A DNA stretch of 64,000 nucleotides. Source: Uliginosibacterium sp036017065 (GTDB lineage: Bacteria > Pseudomonadota > Gammaproteobacteria > Burkholderiales > Rhodocyclaceae). The notes beneath the pieces were generated by a model. That model made no database searches. It was not told where the DNA came from and worked only from the letters and a program-made list of their open reading frames with translations. Position 1 is the first letter of the stretch. Each line of letters begins with the position of its first letter. Shown here in pieces: positions 33,412 through 42,333 of the stretch. The stretch is taken from positions 248,001-312,000 of the forward strand of contig NZ_JAYXHR010000001.1 of NCBI RefSeq assembly GCF_036017065.1, given 5' to 3'. The position numbers and the translations under genes were made by a program.

Positions 33412-33433
33412 GCGCCGGACGAGACAACATCGA

Positions 33434-34087
33434 ATGGAATTCTCGAACCTGATCTTCTACGTGTTCTCGGTCGTGCTGCTGGCGTCCGGGGTCATGGTCA
33501 TCACCTCGCGCAACCCGGTGCACGCCGTACTGTTCCTCGTGCTGGCCTTCTGTACGGCCGGCGCGATCTGGATGCTGATGCACGCCGAGTTCCTCGCCAT
33601 CGCCATCATCGTCGTGTACGTCGGTGCCGTGATGGTGCTCTTCCTGTTCGTCGTGATGCTGCTCGACATCAACATCGATCGACTTCGCGAGGGCTTCTGG
33701 CGTTACCTGCCGCTGGGCCTGCTGGTAGCCGTGCTGGTGGTGTTCCAGATGGCTGTCGTGCTGCGCGGTGACTACTTCCAGCTCGAGTCGCTGGCACCGC
33801 CGACGATGCCGGCTGCGAACGCAAGCAACACGCAGGAACTGGCGCGCGAACTGTTCACGCACTACGCCTATCCCTTCGAACTTGCTTCGATGATCCTGCT
33901 GGTGGCGATGGTGGCCGCCGTGATGCTGACCCTGCGCCGTCGCGAGAACAGCAAGTTCAACAATCCGGCCGACCAGATCCGCGTGAAGCGCGCCGATCGG
34001 GTGCGCATCGTCAGCATGCCGACCGAGCGTGACCTGCCGGCTGCTCCGGCAGAGGCCGCTGACGTACCGCCGGCCGAGCCGAAGTAA
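33434..34087 (+). CDS. nuoJ: NADH-quinone oxidoreductase subunit J
   Basis: NuoJ (217 aa) is a five-helix membrane subunit. The helices begin LIFYVFSVVLLASGVMVI, and the third contains the conserved AIIVVYVGAVMVLFLFVVML with its pi-bulge region. A polar C-terminal tail ends in a Pro/Ala-rich stretch. I chose the ATG at 33434, which follows nuoI by 22 bp. The upstream frame to 33266 overlaps nuoI and is not used. Confidence 0.95.
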   Translation: MEFSNLIFYVFSVVLLASGVMVITSRNPVHAVLFLVLAFCTAGAIWMLMHAEFLAIAIIVVYVGAVMVLFLFVVMLLDINIDRLREGFWRYLPLGLLVAVLVVFQMAVVLRGDYFQLESLAPPTMPAANASNTQELARELFTHYAYPFELASMILLVAMVAAVMLTLRRRENSKFNNPADQIRVKRADRVRIVSMPTERDLPAAPAEAADVPPAEPK

Positions 34088-34109
34088 GGCGCCGGGAGGA
34101 ATAACGAAA

Positions 34110-34415
34110 ATGCTACCGCTCTCTCACGTGCTGATCGTCGCCGCGCTGCTGTTCGCCATCAGCGTCGTCGGTATCTTCCTGAACCGCAAGAACCTGATCA
34201 TCCTGCTCATGTCGATCGAGCTGATGCTGCTGGCGGTCAACATGAACTTCGTGGCCTTCTCCCGCTACCTGGGCGACTCGGGCGGACAGATCTTCGTGTT
34301 CTTCGTGCTCGTCGTGGCCGCCGCCGAATCGGCCATCGGCCTGGCGATCCTGGTCACGCTGTTCCGCAACCTGAAGACCATTCACGTCGACGACCTCGAC
34401 AGTCTCAAGGGCTGA
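34110..34415 (+). CDS. nuoK: NADH-quinone oxidoreductase subunit K
   Basis: NuoK (101 aa) is a three-helix membrane subunit that belongs with the Mrp-type antiporter subunits. The conserved glutamates are in LIILLMSIELMLLAVNMNF and in VVAAAESAIGLAILV. Both Glu are part of the proton path in the family. GGGAGGA lies about 12 bases before the ATG at 34110. nuoL starts 6 bp after its stop. Confidence 0.96.
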   Translation: MLPLSHVLIVAALLFAISVVGIFLNRKNLIILLMSIELMLLAVNMNFVAFSRYLGDSGGQIFVFFVLVVAAAESAIGLAILVTLFRNLKTIHVDDLDSLKG

Positions 34416-34421
34416 GTCGAC

Positions 34422-36512
34422 ATGAGCTCCATGCAGAAACTCTATCTCCTCGTTCCGCTGGCGCCCTTGTTCGGCGCCATCCTCGCCGGCCTGTTCGGTC
34501 GGGTGATCGGTCGTACCGCGTCGCACGTCGTGACCATTCTCGGCGTCGCCGTGGCACTGGTCGCCTCCGTGGTGATCTACCAGGACGTGCAGGCCGGCAA
34601 CACCTTCAACGGGGCGCTCTACACCTGGGCGACCAGTGGCGGCATCACTTTCGAGGTCGGTTTCCTGATCGATTCACTGACTGTGATGATGATGCTGGTC
34701 GTCACCTTCGTGTCGCTGATGGTGCACATCTACACCATCGGCTACATGAGCGAAGACCCCGGCTACCAGCGCTTCTTCAGCTACATCTCGCTGTTCACCT
34801 TCTCGATGTTGATGCTCGTGATGAGCAACAACTTCCTGCAACTGTTCTTCGGCTGGGAAGCGGTGGGCCTGGTGTCCTACCTGCTGATCGGTTTCTGGTA
34901 CACCCGTCCGACTGCGATCTACGCCAACCTCAAGGCCTTCCTGGTCAACCGCGTGGGTGACTTCGGCTTCCTGCTCGGCATCGGCCTGATCGCGGCTTAC
35001 GCCGGCACGCTGAACTACGCCGAAGTCTTCGCCAAGGCGCCGGAACTGCTGCAGATGACCGTGCCCGCCACGGGCTGGCCGCTGGTGACGGCGATCTGCA
35101 TCGGCCTGTTCATCGGCGCGATGGGCAAGTCGGCACAGGTGCCGCTGCACGTGTGGCTGCCGGATTCCATGGAAGGCCCGACGCCGATCTCCGCGCTGAT
35201 CCACGCCGCCACGATGGTGACCGCCGGCATCTTCATGGTGGCGCGCATGTCGCCGCTGTTCGAGCTGTCGGAAACCGCGCTGTCCTTCGTGCTGGTCATC
35301 GGCGCGACCACGGCGCTGTTCATGGGCTTCCTGGGCATCGTGCAGAACGACATCAAGCGCGTGGTGGCGTACTCCACGCTGTCGCAGCTCGGTTACATGA
35401 CGGTGGCGCTGGGTGTGTCGGCGTATTCCGCTGCCGTGTTCCACCTGATGACGCACGCCTTCTTCAAGGCGCTGCTGTTCCTCGGTGCCGGCTCGGTGAT
35501 CATCGGCATGCACCACGACCAGGACATGCGCAACATGGGTGGCCTGTGGAAGTACATGAAGATCACCTGGATCACTTCGTTGCTGGGGTCTCTGGCACTG
35601 ATCGGGTTCCCGTTCTTCGCGGGTTTCTACTCGAAGGACTCGATCATCATGGCGGTGCACTTCTCGAACATTCCGGGAGCGGGCTACGCCTACTTCTGTG
35701 TGCTCGCCGGCGTGTTCGTGACGGCCTTCTATTCCTTCCGTATGTACTTCCTGGTGTTCCATGGCGAGGAGCGTTTCGGCAAGGCGCACGCGCACGATGC
35801 CCATGCCCATGCGCGTGACACGCATGCCGTGGCCCACGACGGCCACGACCATGACGAGCATGCCCAGGATGATCACTCGCATGACGATCACCACCACGGC
35901 CTCGCACCGGGCGAAAAGCCGAAGGAGTCGCCCTGGGTGGTGACGCTGCCGCTGGTGCTGCTGGCGATTCCGTCGGTGATCATCGGCGCGCTGACCATCG
36001 AGCCGATGCTGTTCGGCGAGTGGTTCGCCGGTGTGATCCATGTCGCCGAGGCACATGACGTGATCGCCGAGTTCGGCAAGGAATTCCACGGTGCGGCCGC
36101 GCTGGCCCTGCACGGGTTCGTGACGCTGCCGTTCTGGCTGGCGATGGCGGGCGTGGCGACGGCCTGGTTCTTCTACCTGAAGCGTCCGGAGATCCCGGTG
36201 TGGTTCGGTCAGCGTTTCGCCTTCCTGTACCGCCTGCTGGACAACAAGTACTACTTCGACCGCTTCAATGAAGTGTTCTTCGCCGGTGGTTCGCGCATGC
36301 TGGGCCGCTTCTTCTGGCGTGCGGGCGACCAGGCCATCATCGACGGTGTGGCGGTCAACGGTTCTGCGCGTCTGGTGGGCGGGATCGCACAACTGACGCG
36401 CTGGCTGCAGTCCGGCTACGTCTACCAGTACGCCTTCTGGATCATTTTCGGAGTCATGGTGTTGCTGTGGATGTGGCGACTGGACTTCCAGGCCGGCGCC
36501 ATCGGCGGTTGA
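34422..36512 (+). CDS. nuoL: NADH-quinone oxidoreductase subunit L
   Basis: NuoL (696 aa) is the distal antiporter-like proton pump of complex I with a long lateral helix at its C-terminus. Conserved motifs include FFGWEAVGLVSYLLIGFW, MGKSAQVPLHVWLPDSMEGPTP, SALIHAATMVTAGIF and AYSTLSQLGYM. Between two transmembrane helices (about residues 446-497) there is a loop very rich in His, Asp and Ala, for example HAHDAHAHARDTH and DDHSHDDHHHG. Such His-rich loops occur in some other NuoL proteins. A metal-binding role is possible but unproven. Confidence 0.96.
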   Translation: MSSMQKLYLLVPLAPLFGAILAGLFGRVIGRTASHVVTILGVAVALVASVVIYQDVQAGNTFNGALYTWATSGGITFEVGFLIDSLTVMMMLVVTFVSLMVHIYTIGYMSEDPGYQRFFSYISLFTFSMLMLVMSNNFLQLFFGWEAVGLVSYLLIGFWYTRPTAIYANLKAFLVNRVGDFGFLLGIGLIAAYAGTLNYAEVFAKAPELLQMTVPATGWPLVTAICIGLFIGAMGKSAQVPLHVWLPDSMEGPTPISALIHAATMVTAGIFMVARMSPLFELSETALSFVLVIGATTALFMGFLGIVQNDIKRVVAYSTLSQLGYMTVALGVSAYSAAVFHLMTHAFFKALLFLGAGSVIIGMHHDQDMRNMGGLWKYMKITWITSLLGSLALIGFPFFAGFYSKDSIIMAVHFSNIPGAGYAYFCVLAGVFVTAFYSFRMYFLVFHGEERFGKAHAHDAHAHARDTHAVAHDGHDHDEHAQDDHSHDDHHHGLAPGEKPKESPWVVTLPLVLLAIPSVIIGALTIEPMLFGEWFAGVIHVAEAHDVIAEFGKEFHGAAALALHGFVTLPFWLAMAGVATAWFFYLKRPEIPVWFGQRFAFLYRLLDNKYYFDRFNEVFFAGGSRMLGRFFWRAGDQAIIDGVAVNGSARLVGGIAQLTRWLQSGYVYQYAFWIIFGVMVLLWMWRLDFQAGAIGG

Positions 36513-36562
36513 TCGCCCGCGACTCAAGAACCGACAACAAACACGATTAACGGGTCATACAG

Positions 36563-38041
36563 ATGACTGTTCCTTACCTCAGCCTGGCGATCTGGCTGCC
36601 GATCTTCGGTGGCTTGCTCACGCTCTTCGCCGGCAAAGACCGCAATGCACCGGTCGCGCGGATCATTGCGCTGCTGACCGCGCTGGCCGGTTTCCTCATC
36701 ACCATCCCGCTGTACACCGGTTTCGATACCACCCAGGCGAACATGCAGTTCCTGGAGGTGCATCCCTGGATCCAGTACTTCAACATCAGTTACGCGCTGG
36801 GCGTTGATGGCATCTCCATGCCCTTCGTCATCCTCAACAGCTTCATCACCATCTTCGTGGTGATTGCGGGCTGGGAGGTGATCCAGGAGAAGGTCGCGCA
36901 ATACCTGGCGGCCTTCCTGATCATGTCGGGTCTTACCAACGGCATCTTCAGTGCACTCGATGGCGTGCTGTTCTACGTGTTCTTCGAGGCCGCGCTGATC
37001 CCGATGTACCTGATCATCGGCATCTGGGGTGGCCCCAACCGTGTGTACGCGGCGCTGAAGTTCTTCCTCTACACGCTGCTCGGTTCGCTGCTGATGCTGG
37101 TGGCGTTCATCTACCTGTTCCAGCACTCCGGTGGCAGCTTCAGCATCCTCGACTGGCACGCTGCGCCGCTGTCGATGCGCGAGCAGAGCTGGATCTTCTT
37201 CGCCTTCCTCGCATCCTTCGCGGTCAAGGTGCCGATGTGGCCGGTGCACACCTGGTTGCCGGATGCCCACGTGGAGGCGCCAACCGGTGGTTCCGTAGTG
37301 CTGGCGGCCATCGCGCTGAAGCTCGGCGCCTACGGCTTCCTGCGTTTCTCGCTGCCGATCGTGCCGGATGCCAGCCAGTACTTTGCGCCGCTGATGATCA
37401 CCCTGTCGCTCATCGCGGTCATCTACATCGGCTTCGTGGCGCTGGTGCAGACCGACATGAAGAAGCTGGTGGCGTACTCGTCCATCTCGCACATGGGTTT
37501 TGCCACGCTGGGCTTCTTCATGTTCAACCAGCTCGGCATCGAAGGCGCGCTGGTGCAGATGATTTCCCACGGCTTCGTGTCGGGGGCGATGTTCCTGTGC
37601 ATCGGCGTGCTGTACGACCGCGTGCACAGCCGCCAGATCGCCGATTACGGTGGCGTGGTGAACACCATGCCGAAGTTCGCGGCCTTCTTCCTGCTGTTCG
37701 CGATGGCCAATGCCGGCCTGCCGGCAACCAGTGGCTTCGTCGGTGAATTCATGGTCGTGCTGGGCGCCGTGAAATACAACTTCTGGATCGGCTTCGCCGC
37801 GGCCACCACCCTGATCCTCGGGGCCGCGTACACGCTGTGGATGTACAAGCGCGTGGTCTTCGGGCCGGTGGGCAACCACCATGTTGCCGAGCTGAAGGAC
37901 ATCAATGGCCGCGAGTTCCTGTTCCTGGCCGTGCTGGCATTGTGCGTCCTGGGCTTTGGCCTGTACCCGCTGCCGCTGACTGAAGTCATGCACGCCACTG
38001 TCGACGAGCTGCTCCGCCACGTCGCCAACAGCAAACTCTGA
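36563..38041 (+). CDS. nuoM: NADH-quinone oxidoreductase subunit M
   Basis: NuoM (492 aa) is the middle antiporter-like proton pump of the membrane arm, with about 14 transmembrane helices. Family features are YALGVDGISMPFVILNSF, LFYVFFEAALIPMYLIIG (key Glu), KVPMWPVHTWLPDAHVEAPT (key Lys), SSISHMGFATLG and ANAGLPATSGFVGEF. It starts 51 bp after nuoL and precedes nuoN by 33 bp. Confidence 0.96.
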   Translation: MTVPYLSLAIWLPIFGGLLTLFAGKDRNAPVARIIALLTALAGFLITIPLYTGFDTTQANMQFLEVHPWIQYFNISYALGVDGISMPFVILNSFITIFVVIAGWEVIQEKVAQYLAAFLIMSGLTNGIFSALDGVLFYVFFEAALIPMYLIIGIWGGPNRVYAALKFFLYTLLGSLLMLVAFIYLFQHSGGSFSILDWHAAPLSMREQSWIFFAFLASFAVKVPMWPVHTWLPDAHVEAPTGGSVVLAAIALKLGAYGFLRFSLPIVPDASQYFAPLMITLSLIAVIYIGFVALVQTDMKKLVAYSSISHMGFATLGFFMFNQLGIEGALVQMISHGFVSGAMFLCIGVLYDRVHSRQIADYGGVVNTMPKFAAFFLLFAMANAGLPATSGFVGEFMVVLGAVKYNFWIGFAAATTLILGAAYTLWMYKRVVFGPVGNHHVAELKDINGREFLFLAVLALCVLGFGLYPLPLTEVMHATVDELLRHVANSKL

Positions 38042-38074
38042 ATGTCGCCGACACGATTGCACAGGTTCTGATCA

Positions 38075-39619
38075 ATGGAATTCCAGATCCCAAATTTCGC
38101 TCCCGCCGCCGCCGAAATCTTCGTTGCGGCCATGGCGCTGGTGCTGCTGATGGTGGCAGCCTTCGCGCGTCCGGGTGGTGGCCGCTGCGCGGCCTTCTGG
38201 GTCAGCCAGGCAACGCTGCTGGTCGCGGCCGTCCTGTCCCTGCCGGTCGACTGGAGTGCTGGCGTGTGGGAAACGCTCCGCAGCAGTGAAGGCGGTATCG
38301 GCATGTGGCTGCTGAGCTGGCTGGCCAGTGGCAAGGTGACGTTCACCTTCGGGCTGTCCTTCCTGTCGGACCCGCTGGGCGGCATGCTGAAGAGCCTGGT
38401 CTGCCTCGCGGTGATGGCCGTGCTGCTGTATGGCCGCCGTTACCTGAACGACCGCAAGCTGGAGTCGCCCGAGTACTACGTGGTGGCCATCTGCGCCACG
38501 CTGGGCATGCTGGTGCTGATCTCCGCCAGCAGCCTGCTGACCATCTACATGGGCCTGGAACTGCTGTCGCTGTCGTCCTACGCGCTGGTCGCTGTCGACC
38601 GCGACAACCCGCGCGCGACCGAAGCGGCGATGAAGTACTTCGTGCTGGGTGCGCTGGCGTCCGGTCTGCTGCTGTACGGCATCTCCATGGTGTACGGTGC
38701 TACCGGCACGCTGGACATCATCGAAGTGGCCCGCGGCCTGTATGAGCAACAGGTGAATCGCACGGTGCTGCTGTTCGGCCTGGTCTTCGTGGTGGCCGGC
38801 GTCGCCTTCAAGCTGGGCGTGGTGCCGTTCCATATGTGGATCCCCGACGTCTATCACGGCGCGCCGACCTCGGTCACGCTGCTGATTTCCACCGCCCCCA
38901 AGCTGGCCGCGTTCGCCATGGCCTTCCGCCTGCTGGCACTGGGCATGTGGGATCTCGCACCGCAGTGGCAGAAGATGCTGATGATCGCTGCCGTGGCGTC
39001 GATCGTGCTCGGCAACCTGGCAGCGATTGCGCAGACCAACCTCAAGCGGATGCTGGCCTACTCCGGCATCTCGCACATGGGTTTCATGCTGCTGGGCCTG
39101 ATGGCCGCCAAGGGCTCGCCGCACGACCTCTTCAACGCCTACGCGTCCTCGCTGTTCTACGTCGTCATCTACGTGCTGACCACGCTGGCTTCGTTCGGCA
39201 TCCTGCTGATGATGTCGCGCGAGGGCTTCGAGGCCGAGAACATCGACGACTTCCGCGGCCTCAACCGCCGCAACAGCTGGTGGGCGGCGATGATGGCGAT
39301 CGTCATGTTCTCCACCGCCGGCCTGCCGTTCTTCGTCGGCTTCTTCTCGAAGTTCTTCGTGCTGCAGGCCGTGTTGTCGGCAGGTCACCTGTCGCTGGCC
39401 GTCGTGGCGGTGCTGATGTCGCTGGTCGGTGCTTTCTACTACCTGCGCGTCGTGAAGGTGATGTACTTCGACGAGCCGGTGGACGACACACCGGTGCGCG
39501 CATCGCGTGGCTTCGGTCTGGTGCTGTCGTCCAACGTGCTGGCCGTGGCGGTGCTGGGCATCATGCCCGGCTGGCTGATGAATTTCTGCGTGCTGGTACT
39601 GCGCAGTTCCTTCGGCTGA
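38075..39619 (+). CDS. nuoN: NADH-quinone oxidoreductase subunit N
   Basis: NuoN (514 aa) is the third antiporter-like proton pump, nearest the quinone end. Conserved stretches are TIYMGLELLSLSSYALVA (key Glu), FKLGVVPFHMWIPDVYHGAPT (key Lys), AYSGISHMGFMLLGL and FSTAGLPFFVGFFSKF. The segment around residues 60-100 (GVWETLRSSEGGIGMWLLSW) is a little longer than I expect for the family. It is the last nuo gene and is followed by a strong terminator. Confidence 0.96.
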   Translation: MEFQIPNFAPAAAEIFVAAMALVLLMVAAFARPGGGRCAAFWVSQATLLVAAVLSLPVDWSAGVWETLRSSEGGIGMWLLSWLASGKVTFTFGLSFLSDPLGGMLKSLVCLAVMAVLLYGRRYLNDRKLESPEYYVVAICATLGMLVLISASSLLTIYMGLELLSLSSYALVAVDRDNPRATEAAMKYFVLGALASGLLLYGISMVYGATGTLDIIEVARGLYEQQVNRTVLLFGLVFVVAGVAFKLGVVPFHMWIPDVYHGAPTSVTLLISTAPKLAAFAMAFRLLALGMWDLAPQWQKMLMIAAVASIVLGNLAAIAQTNLKRMLAYSGISHMGFMLLGLMAAKGSPHDLFNAYASSLFYVVIYVLTTLASFGILLMMSREGFEAENIDDFRGLNRRNSWWAAMMAIVMFSTAGLPFFVGFFSKFFVLQAVLSAGHLSLAVVAVLMSLVGAFYYLRVVKVMYFDEPVDDTPVRASRGFGLVLSSNVLAVAVLGIMPGWLMNFCVLVLRSSFG

Positions 39620-39642
39620 GCCCAGACTTTCCCGAGACCAGC

Positions 39643-39674
39643 AAAGCCTGTCACGCCAGCGTGACAGGCTTTTT
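39643..39674 (+). terminator. Terminator of the nuo operon
   Basis: A perfect 14-bp stem (39643-39656 with 39659-39672, containing AAAGCCTGTCACGC and its complement) with a CA loop ends in five T. It lies 23 bp after nuoN and 25 bp before the NUDIX gene. Confidence 0.92.
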
Positions 39675-39698
39675 CATGAGTACCCCTGGAGTCCTTGC

Positions 39699-40235
39699 GT
39701 GAAGCATCTTGAAGAAACCCGTATCGATGGTGAACAGATTCTCGACGGCCGCCTGCTGAAGGTGTTCCGCGATCATGTGCGGCTGCCGGATGGACGCGAG
39801 GCCACCCGGGAGTACGTCAAGCATCCCGGCGCCTGCATGGTCATCGCCGAGTCGCGCCCCGGTGTCCTGGTGCTCGAACGGCAGTATCGCTACCCGGTCG
39901 GCCGGGTCTGCCTGGAGATGCCGGCCGGGAAGCTCGATCCGGACGAAAGCCCGCTGCGCTGCGCACAACGGGAACTGCAGGAGGAGACGGGTTACGCGGC
40001 GACGGACTGGCAGCATGTCGGTACGCTGCACCCATGCATCGGCTACTCGGACGAGCACATCGAGATTTTCCTCGCGCGTGGGCTCACCCTGGGGGAACGC
40101 AAGCTCGATGACGGGGAATTCCTTGATGTCCTGGAAATGAGCCTGGACGAGGCTGAGGCGGCCGTGCTGGATGGCCGCATCAGCGACGGCAAGACGATTA
40201 CCGGACTGTTCTGGGCCCGCAAACTGCTGGTCTGA
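39699..40235 (+). CDS. nudF: NUDIX hydrolase, ADP-ribose pyrophosphatase type
   Basis: This 178-aa enzyme of the ADP-ribose/ADP-sugar pyrophosphatase group has a complete Nudix box from about residue 77, matching GX5EX7REUXEEXGU with the core CAQRELQEETGY. The upstream stretch VLVLERQYRYPVGRVCLEMPAGKLD is typical of NudF. The likely reaction is ADP-ribose to AMP plus ribose-5-phosphate, a house-cleaning role. The start is GTG at 39699 with TGGAG upstream. A NUDIX gene downstream of nuoN is common in betaproteobacteria, often with a DUF2818 gene between, which is missing here. Confidence 0.88.
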   Translation: MKHLEETRIDGEQILDGRLLKVFRDHVRLPDGREATREYVKHPGACMVIAESRPGVLVLERQYRYPVGRVCLEMPAGKLDPDESPLRCAQRELQEETGYAATDWQHVGTLHPCIGYSDEHIEIFLARGLTLGERKLDDGEFLDVLEMSLDEAEAAVLDGRISDGKTITGLFWARKLLV

Positions 40236-40384
40236 ACGTCCGTGAGGCGGAATGCGCCGCCTCCAATACAGCCGCACAGATTTACTTAGCGCGATACGCC
40301 TGTAAAATCGCCGATTGCGCATGGCTCGTGCTCCTTCGCCGGGAGCGTTCGTGCGCCAGACAGAGCCAACAACAGAGAGGCGCC

Positions 40385-40714
40385 ATGAAGAAAATTGCAG
40401 TGCTGTTTGCCGTGGTCGCGACGGGTTTGCTGGGTGCGACCGTGCAGGCGGCAGAAGGTCGTGCCCAGATCGGCGCGAAGAAGGTGTCGATGTGCATCGG
40501 TTGCCACGGCATTCCCGGCTACAAGATCGGCTTTCCCGACACCTACCACGTGCCCAAGCTCGGCGGTCAGCATCCGGACTACATCGTTGCAGCCCTCAAG
40601 GCCTACAAGAACGGTGAGCGCCAGCAGCCAACCATGAACAGCATTGCTGCCAGCCTGTCGGAACAGGACATGGCCGACATTGCCGCGTACTACGCCGGCA
40701 AGAAGAAAAAGTGA
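40385..40714 (+). CDS. Periplasmic monohaem cytochrome c (c4/c5-like), copy 1
   Basis: This 109-aa class I cytochrome c has a signal peptide (MKKIAVLFAVVATGLLGATVQA, cleavage near residue 22-23), the haem motif CIGCH at 37-41, and the probable axial Met in QPTMNSIAASL. The C-terminal helix SEQDMADIAAYYAG is typical of the c4/c553 group. An unusual stretch rich in aromatic residues after the haem site (GIPGYKIGFPDTYHVPKLGG) distinguishes it from copy 2. It overlaps the ribosome-binding region of copy 2, 11 bp downstream. The physiological partner is unknown. Confidence 0.9.
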   Translation: MKKIAVLFAVVATGLLGATVQAAEGRAQIGAKKVSMCIGCHGIPGYKIGFPDTYHVPKLGGQHPDYIVAALKAYKNGERQQPTMNSIAASLSEQDMADIAAYYAGKKKK

Positions 40715-40725
40715 GGGAGCGGGGC

Positions 40726-41055
40726 ATGAAGCGAATCACCATTGTGGCCCTGGGCCTGATCTCTGCCGTGGTTGCGACGTCCGTCTCGGCGGCATCGGGC
40801 AATGCGGCGAAGGGCAAGGAAAAATCCGCAACCTGCGTCGCCTGTCACGGCGCCGATGGCAACAGCCCGACGGCGATGTTTCCGCGAATCGCGGGCCAGC
40901 ATGAGGATTACCTCAACCAGGCGCTGAAGTCATACAAGAACGGCACCCGCAAGAACGAAGTCATGAAAGGCATCGTTGCGCCGTTGTCCGCGCAGGACAT
41001 GGCTGATCTCGCGGCGTACTTCTCCAGCCAGAAGGGGCTCGAGATCAAGCGTTGA
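40726..41055 (+). CDS. Periplasmic monohaem cytochrome c (c4/c5-like), copy 2
   Basis: This is a paralogue of the preceding cytochrome, also 109 aa, with the haem motif CVACH also at residues 37-41. The signal peptide MKRITIVALGLISAVVATSVSA is followed by ASGNAAKGKEKSATC. After the haem come HGADGNSPTAMFPRIAGQH, the axial Met in NEVMKGIVAPL, and SAQDMADLAAYFSSQ. I start it at the ATG at 40726 after GGGAGCGGGG. The pair looks like a tandem duplication and would be exported and matured together. A terminator follows. Confidence 0.92.
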   Translation: MKRITIVALGLISAVVATSVSAASGNAAKGKEKSATCVACHGADGNSPTAMFPRIAGQHEDYLNQALKSYKNGTRKNEVMKGIVAPLSAQDMADLAAYFSSQKGLEIKR

Positions 41056-41078
41056 TCGGCCTGACAGGCGAAGCAAGA

Positions 41079-41109
41079 ACAAACGGCCCGAGAGGGCCGT
41101 TTGTGTTTT
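41079..41109 (+). terminator. Terminator after the cytochrome pair
   Basis: ACAAACGGCCC (41079-41089) and GGGCCGTTTGT (41094-41104) form a perfect 11-bp stem with a GAGA tetraloop, followed by GTTTT. It lies between the cytochrome operon and the convergent wrbA gene and may serve both. Confidence 0.88.
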
Positions 41110-41184
41110 CAGGGCGCGCCCTGCGTTGTGCGAACAGTGCTTTTCTACGCGCCGCTCCCGGCATGACGGCCGGTGGCAGCAGGA

Positions 41185-41799
41185 TCAGCTGCCACCCAGC
41201 TTCAGTTTGCGGGTGATGCCTGCAACGTGCTCACCCTGGAAGCGCGCACCGGCCAGTTCGTTGGCGCTGGGCTGACGCGAACCGTCGCCGCCTGCAATGG
41301 TGCTGGCGCCGTAAGGAGAGCAACCCGTGAGTTCATCCACGCCCATCTGGCCAGCGAAGCTATAGGGCAGCCCGACGATGATCATCCCCTGGTGGAGGAG
41401 GGTGGTGTGGAAGGACAGGATGGTGCTTTCCTGGCCACCATGCTGCGTGGCGCTGGAGGTAAAGACACTGCCCACCTTGCCGATCAGCGCTCCCTTGGCC
41501 CACAGGCCGCCGGTCTGGTCGAGGAAGTTGCGCATCTGGGCGGCCATGTTGCCGAAGCGGGTCGGGCTTCCGAAGATGACGGCGTCGTAATCCGCCAGTT
41601 CGTTCGGCGTGGCGAAGGGGGCATCCTGGTTGACCTTCATGCCTGCCTTGCCGGCGACTTCGTCCGACACCAGCTCGGGTACGCGCTTGATGGTCACTTC
41701 GGTGTCCGCCACCTTGGCGGCACCCTCGGCGATAGCCTTCGCCATGGTCTCGATATGGCCGTATGCGCTGTAGTACAACACCAGAATCTTCGTGCTCAT
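41185..41799 (-). CDS. wrbA: NAD(P)H:quinone oxidoreductase WrbA
   Basis: WrbA (204 aa) is a tetrameric FMN flavodoxin-like enzyme that reduces quinones by two electrons and so avoids semiquinone radicals. The phosphate loop is LVLYYSAYGHIETMAKAIAEG, the flavin-contacting segments GSPTRFGNMAAQMRNFLDQT and SSATQHGGQEST, and GCSPYGASTIAGGDGSRQPS precedes the C-terminal helix. The ATG at 41799 has AGGAG 7 bases upstream. The longer open frame to 41907 is not needed. Confidence 0.95.
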   Translation of the reverse strand: MSTKILVLYYSAYGHIETMAKAIAEGAAKVADTEVTIKRVPELVSDEVAGKAGMKVNQDAPFATPNELADYDAVIFGSPTRFGNMAAQMRNFLDQTGGLWAKGALIGKVGSVFTSSATQHGGQESTILSFHTTLLHQGMIIVGLPYSFAGQMGVDELTGCSPYGASTIAGGDGSRQPSANELAGARFQGEHVAGITRKLKLGGS

Positions 41800-41976
41800 G
41801 GGCAACTCCTGACGGAACGGGGAAAGTGACGGGGGAACGGGAATCCGTTCGGAAACGGCTCCATATGGACGTGCTCCTGCGGACCGAGGTTCCGCTCCCT
41901 CCAGCATAGCCGACCAGTCCGCCTGTCCGCTCTGCGCAAAGGCTGGTTATCCTGACCCCCTTTCGGGAGAACCGTC

Positions 41977-42231
41977 ATGCCTGTCAGCACATCCAGTATC
42001 AGCCTGCCGCGCGTCGTACTTGTCCTGGGCGGTCTCGGCTTGCTTGTCTTCGGTGCGTCACGCCTGCCGCAGGCGGAAGCGCAGCAGCCTTTGCTGGCAC
42101 CGCCGGAATGCGTGTGCGCCAGACCGACCCGGCTCGACAATGCCAGCGTCGTGGCCTGCACCTGTGGAAGCCTGAGCTGCGTCAGTCTCCTGACCGCCGC
42201 GGGCTCAGGCAGTGCCCTGTCCTGTCGTTGA
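41977..42231 (+). CDS. Small Cys-rich exported protein of unknown function
   Basis: I do not recognise this 84-aa protein. It has an N-terminal hydrophobic segment (VVLVLGGLGLLVFGASRL, about 13-30) and a plausible signal cleavage at AEAQ near residue 35. The short mature part contains six Cys, arranged as CVC, CTC, SC and a Cys next to last. The ATG at 41977 has GGGAGA 7 bases upstream, which supports real translation. It is divergent from wrbA and about 100 bp before the PIN gene. The paired Cys could bind metal or form disulfides. This is inference. Confidence 0.6.
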   Translation: MPVSTSSISLPRVVLVLGGLGLLVFGASRLPQAEAQQPLLAPPECVCARPTRLDNASVVACTCGSLSCVSLLTAAGSGSALSCR

Positions 42232-42333
42232 TCCGCACGGGGTCGGCCGCTCGTCTTCATCGCCCGGATGGCTGCTTGCGCTTTGTGTGGAAAAGCGTAG
42301 CGTCCACCGCGTCATCCAGAGGGCATCCATCCC

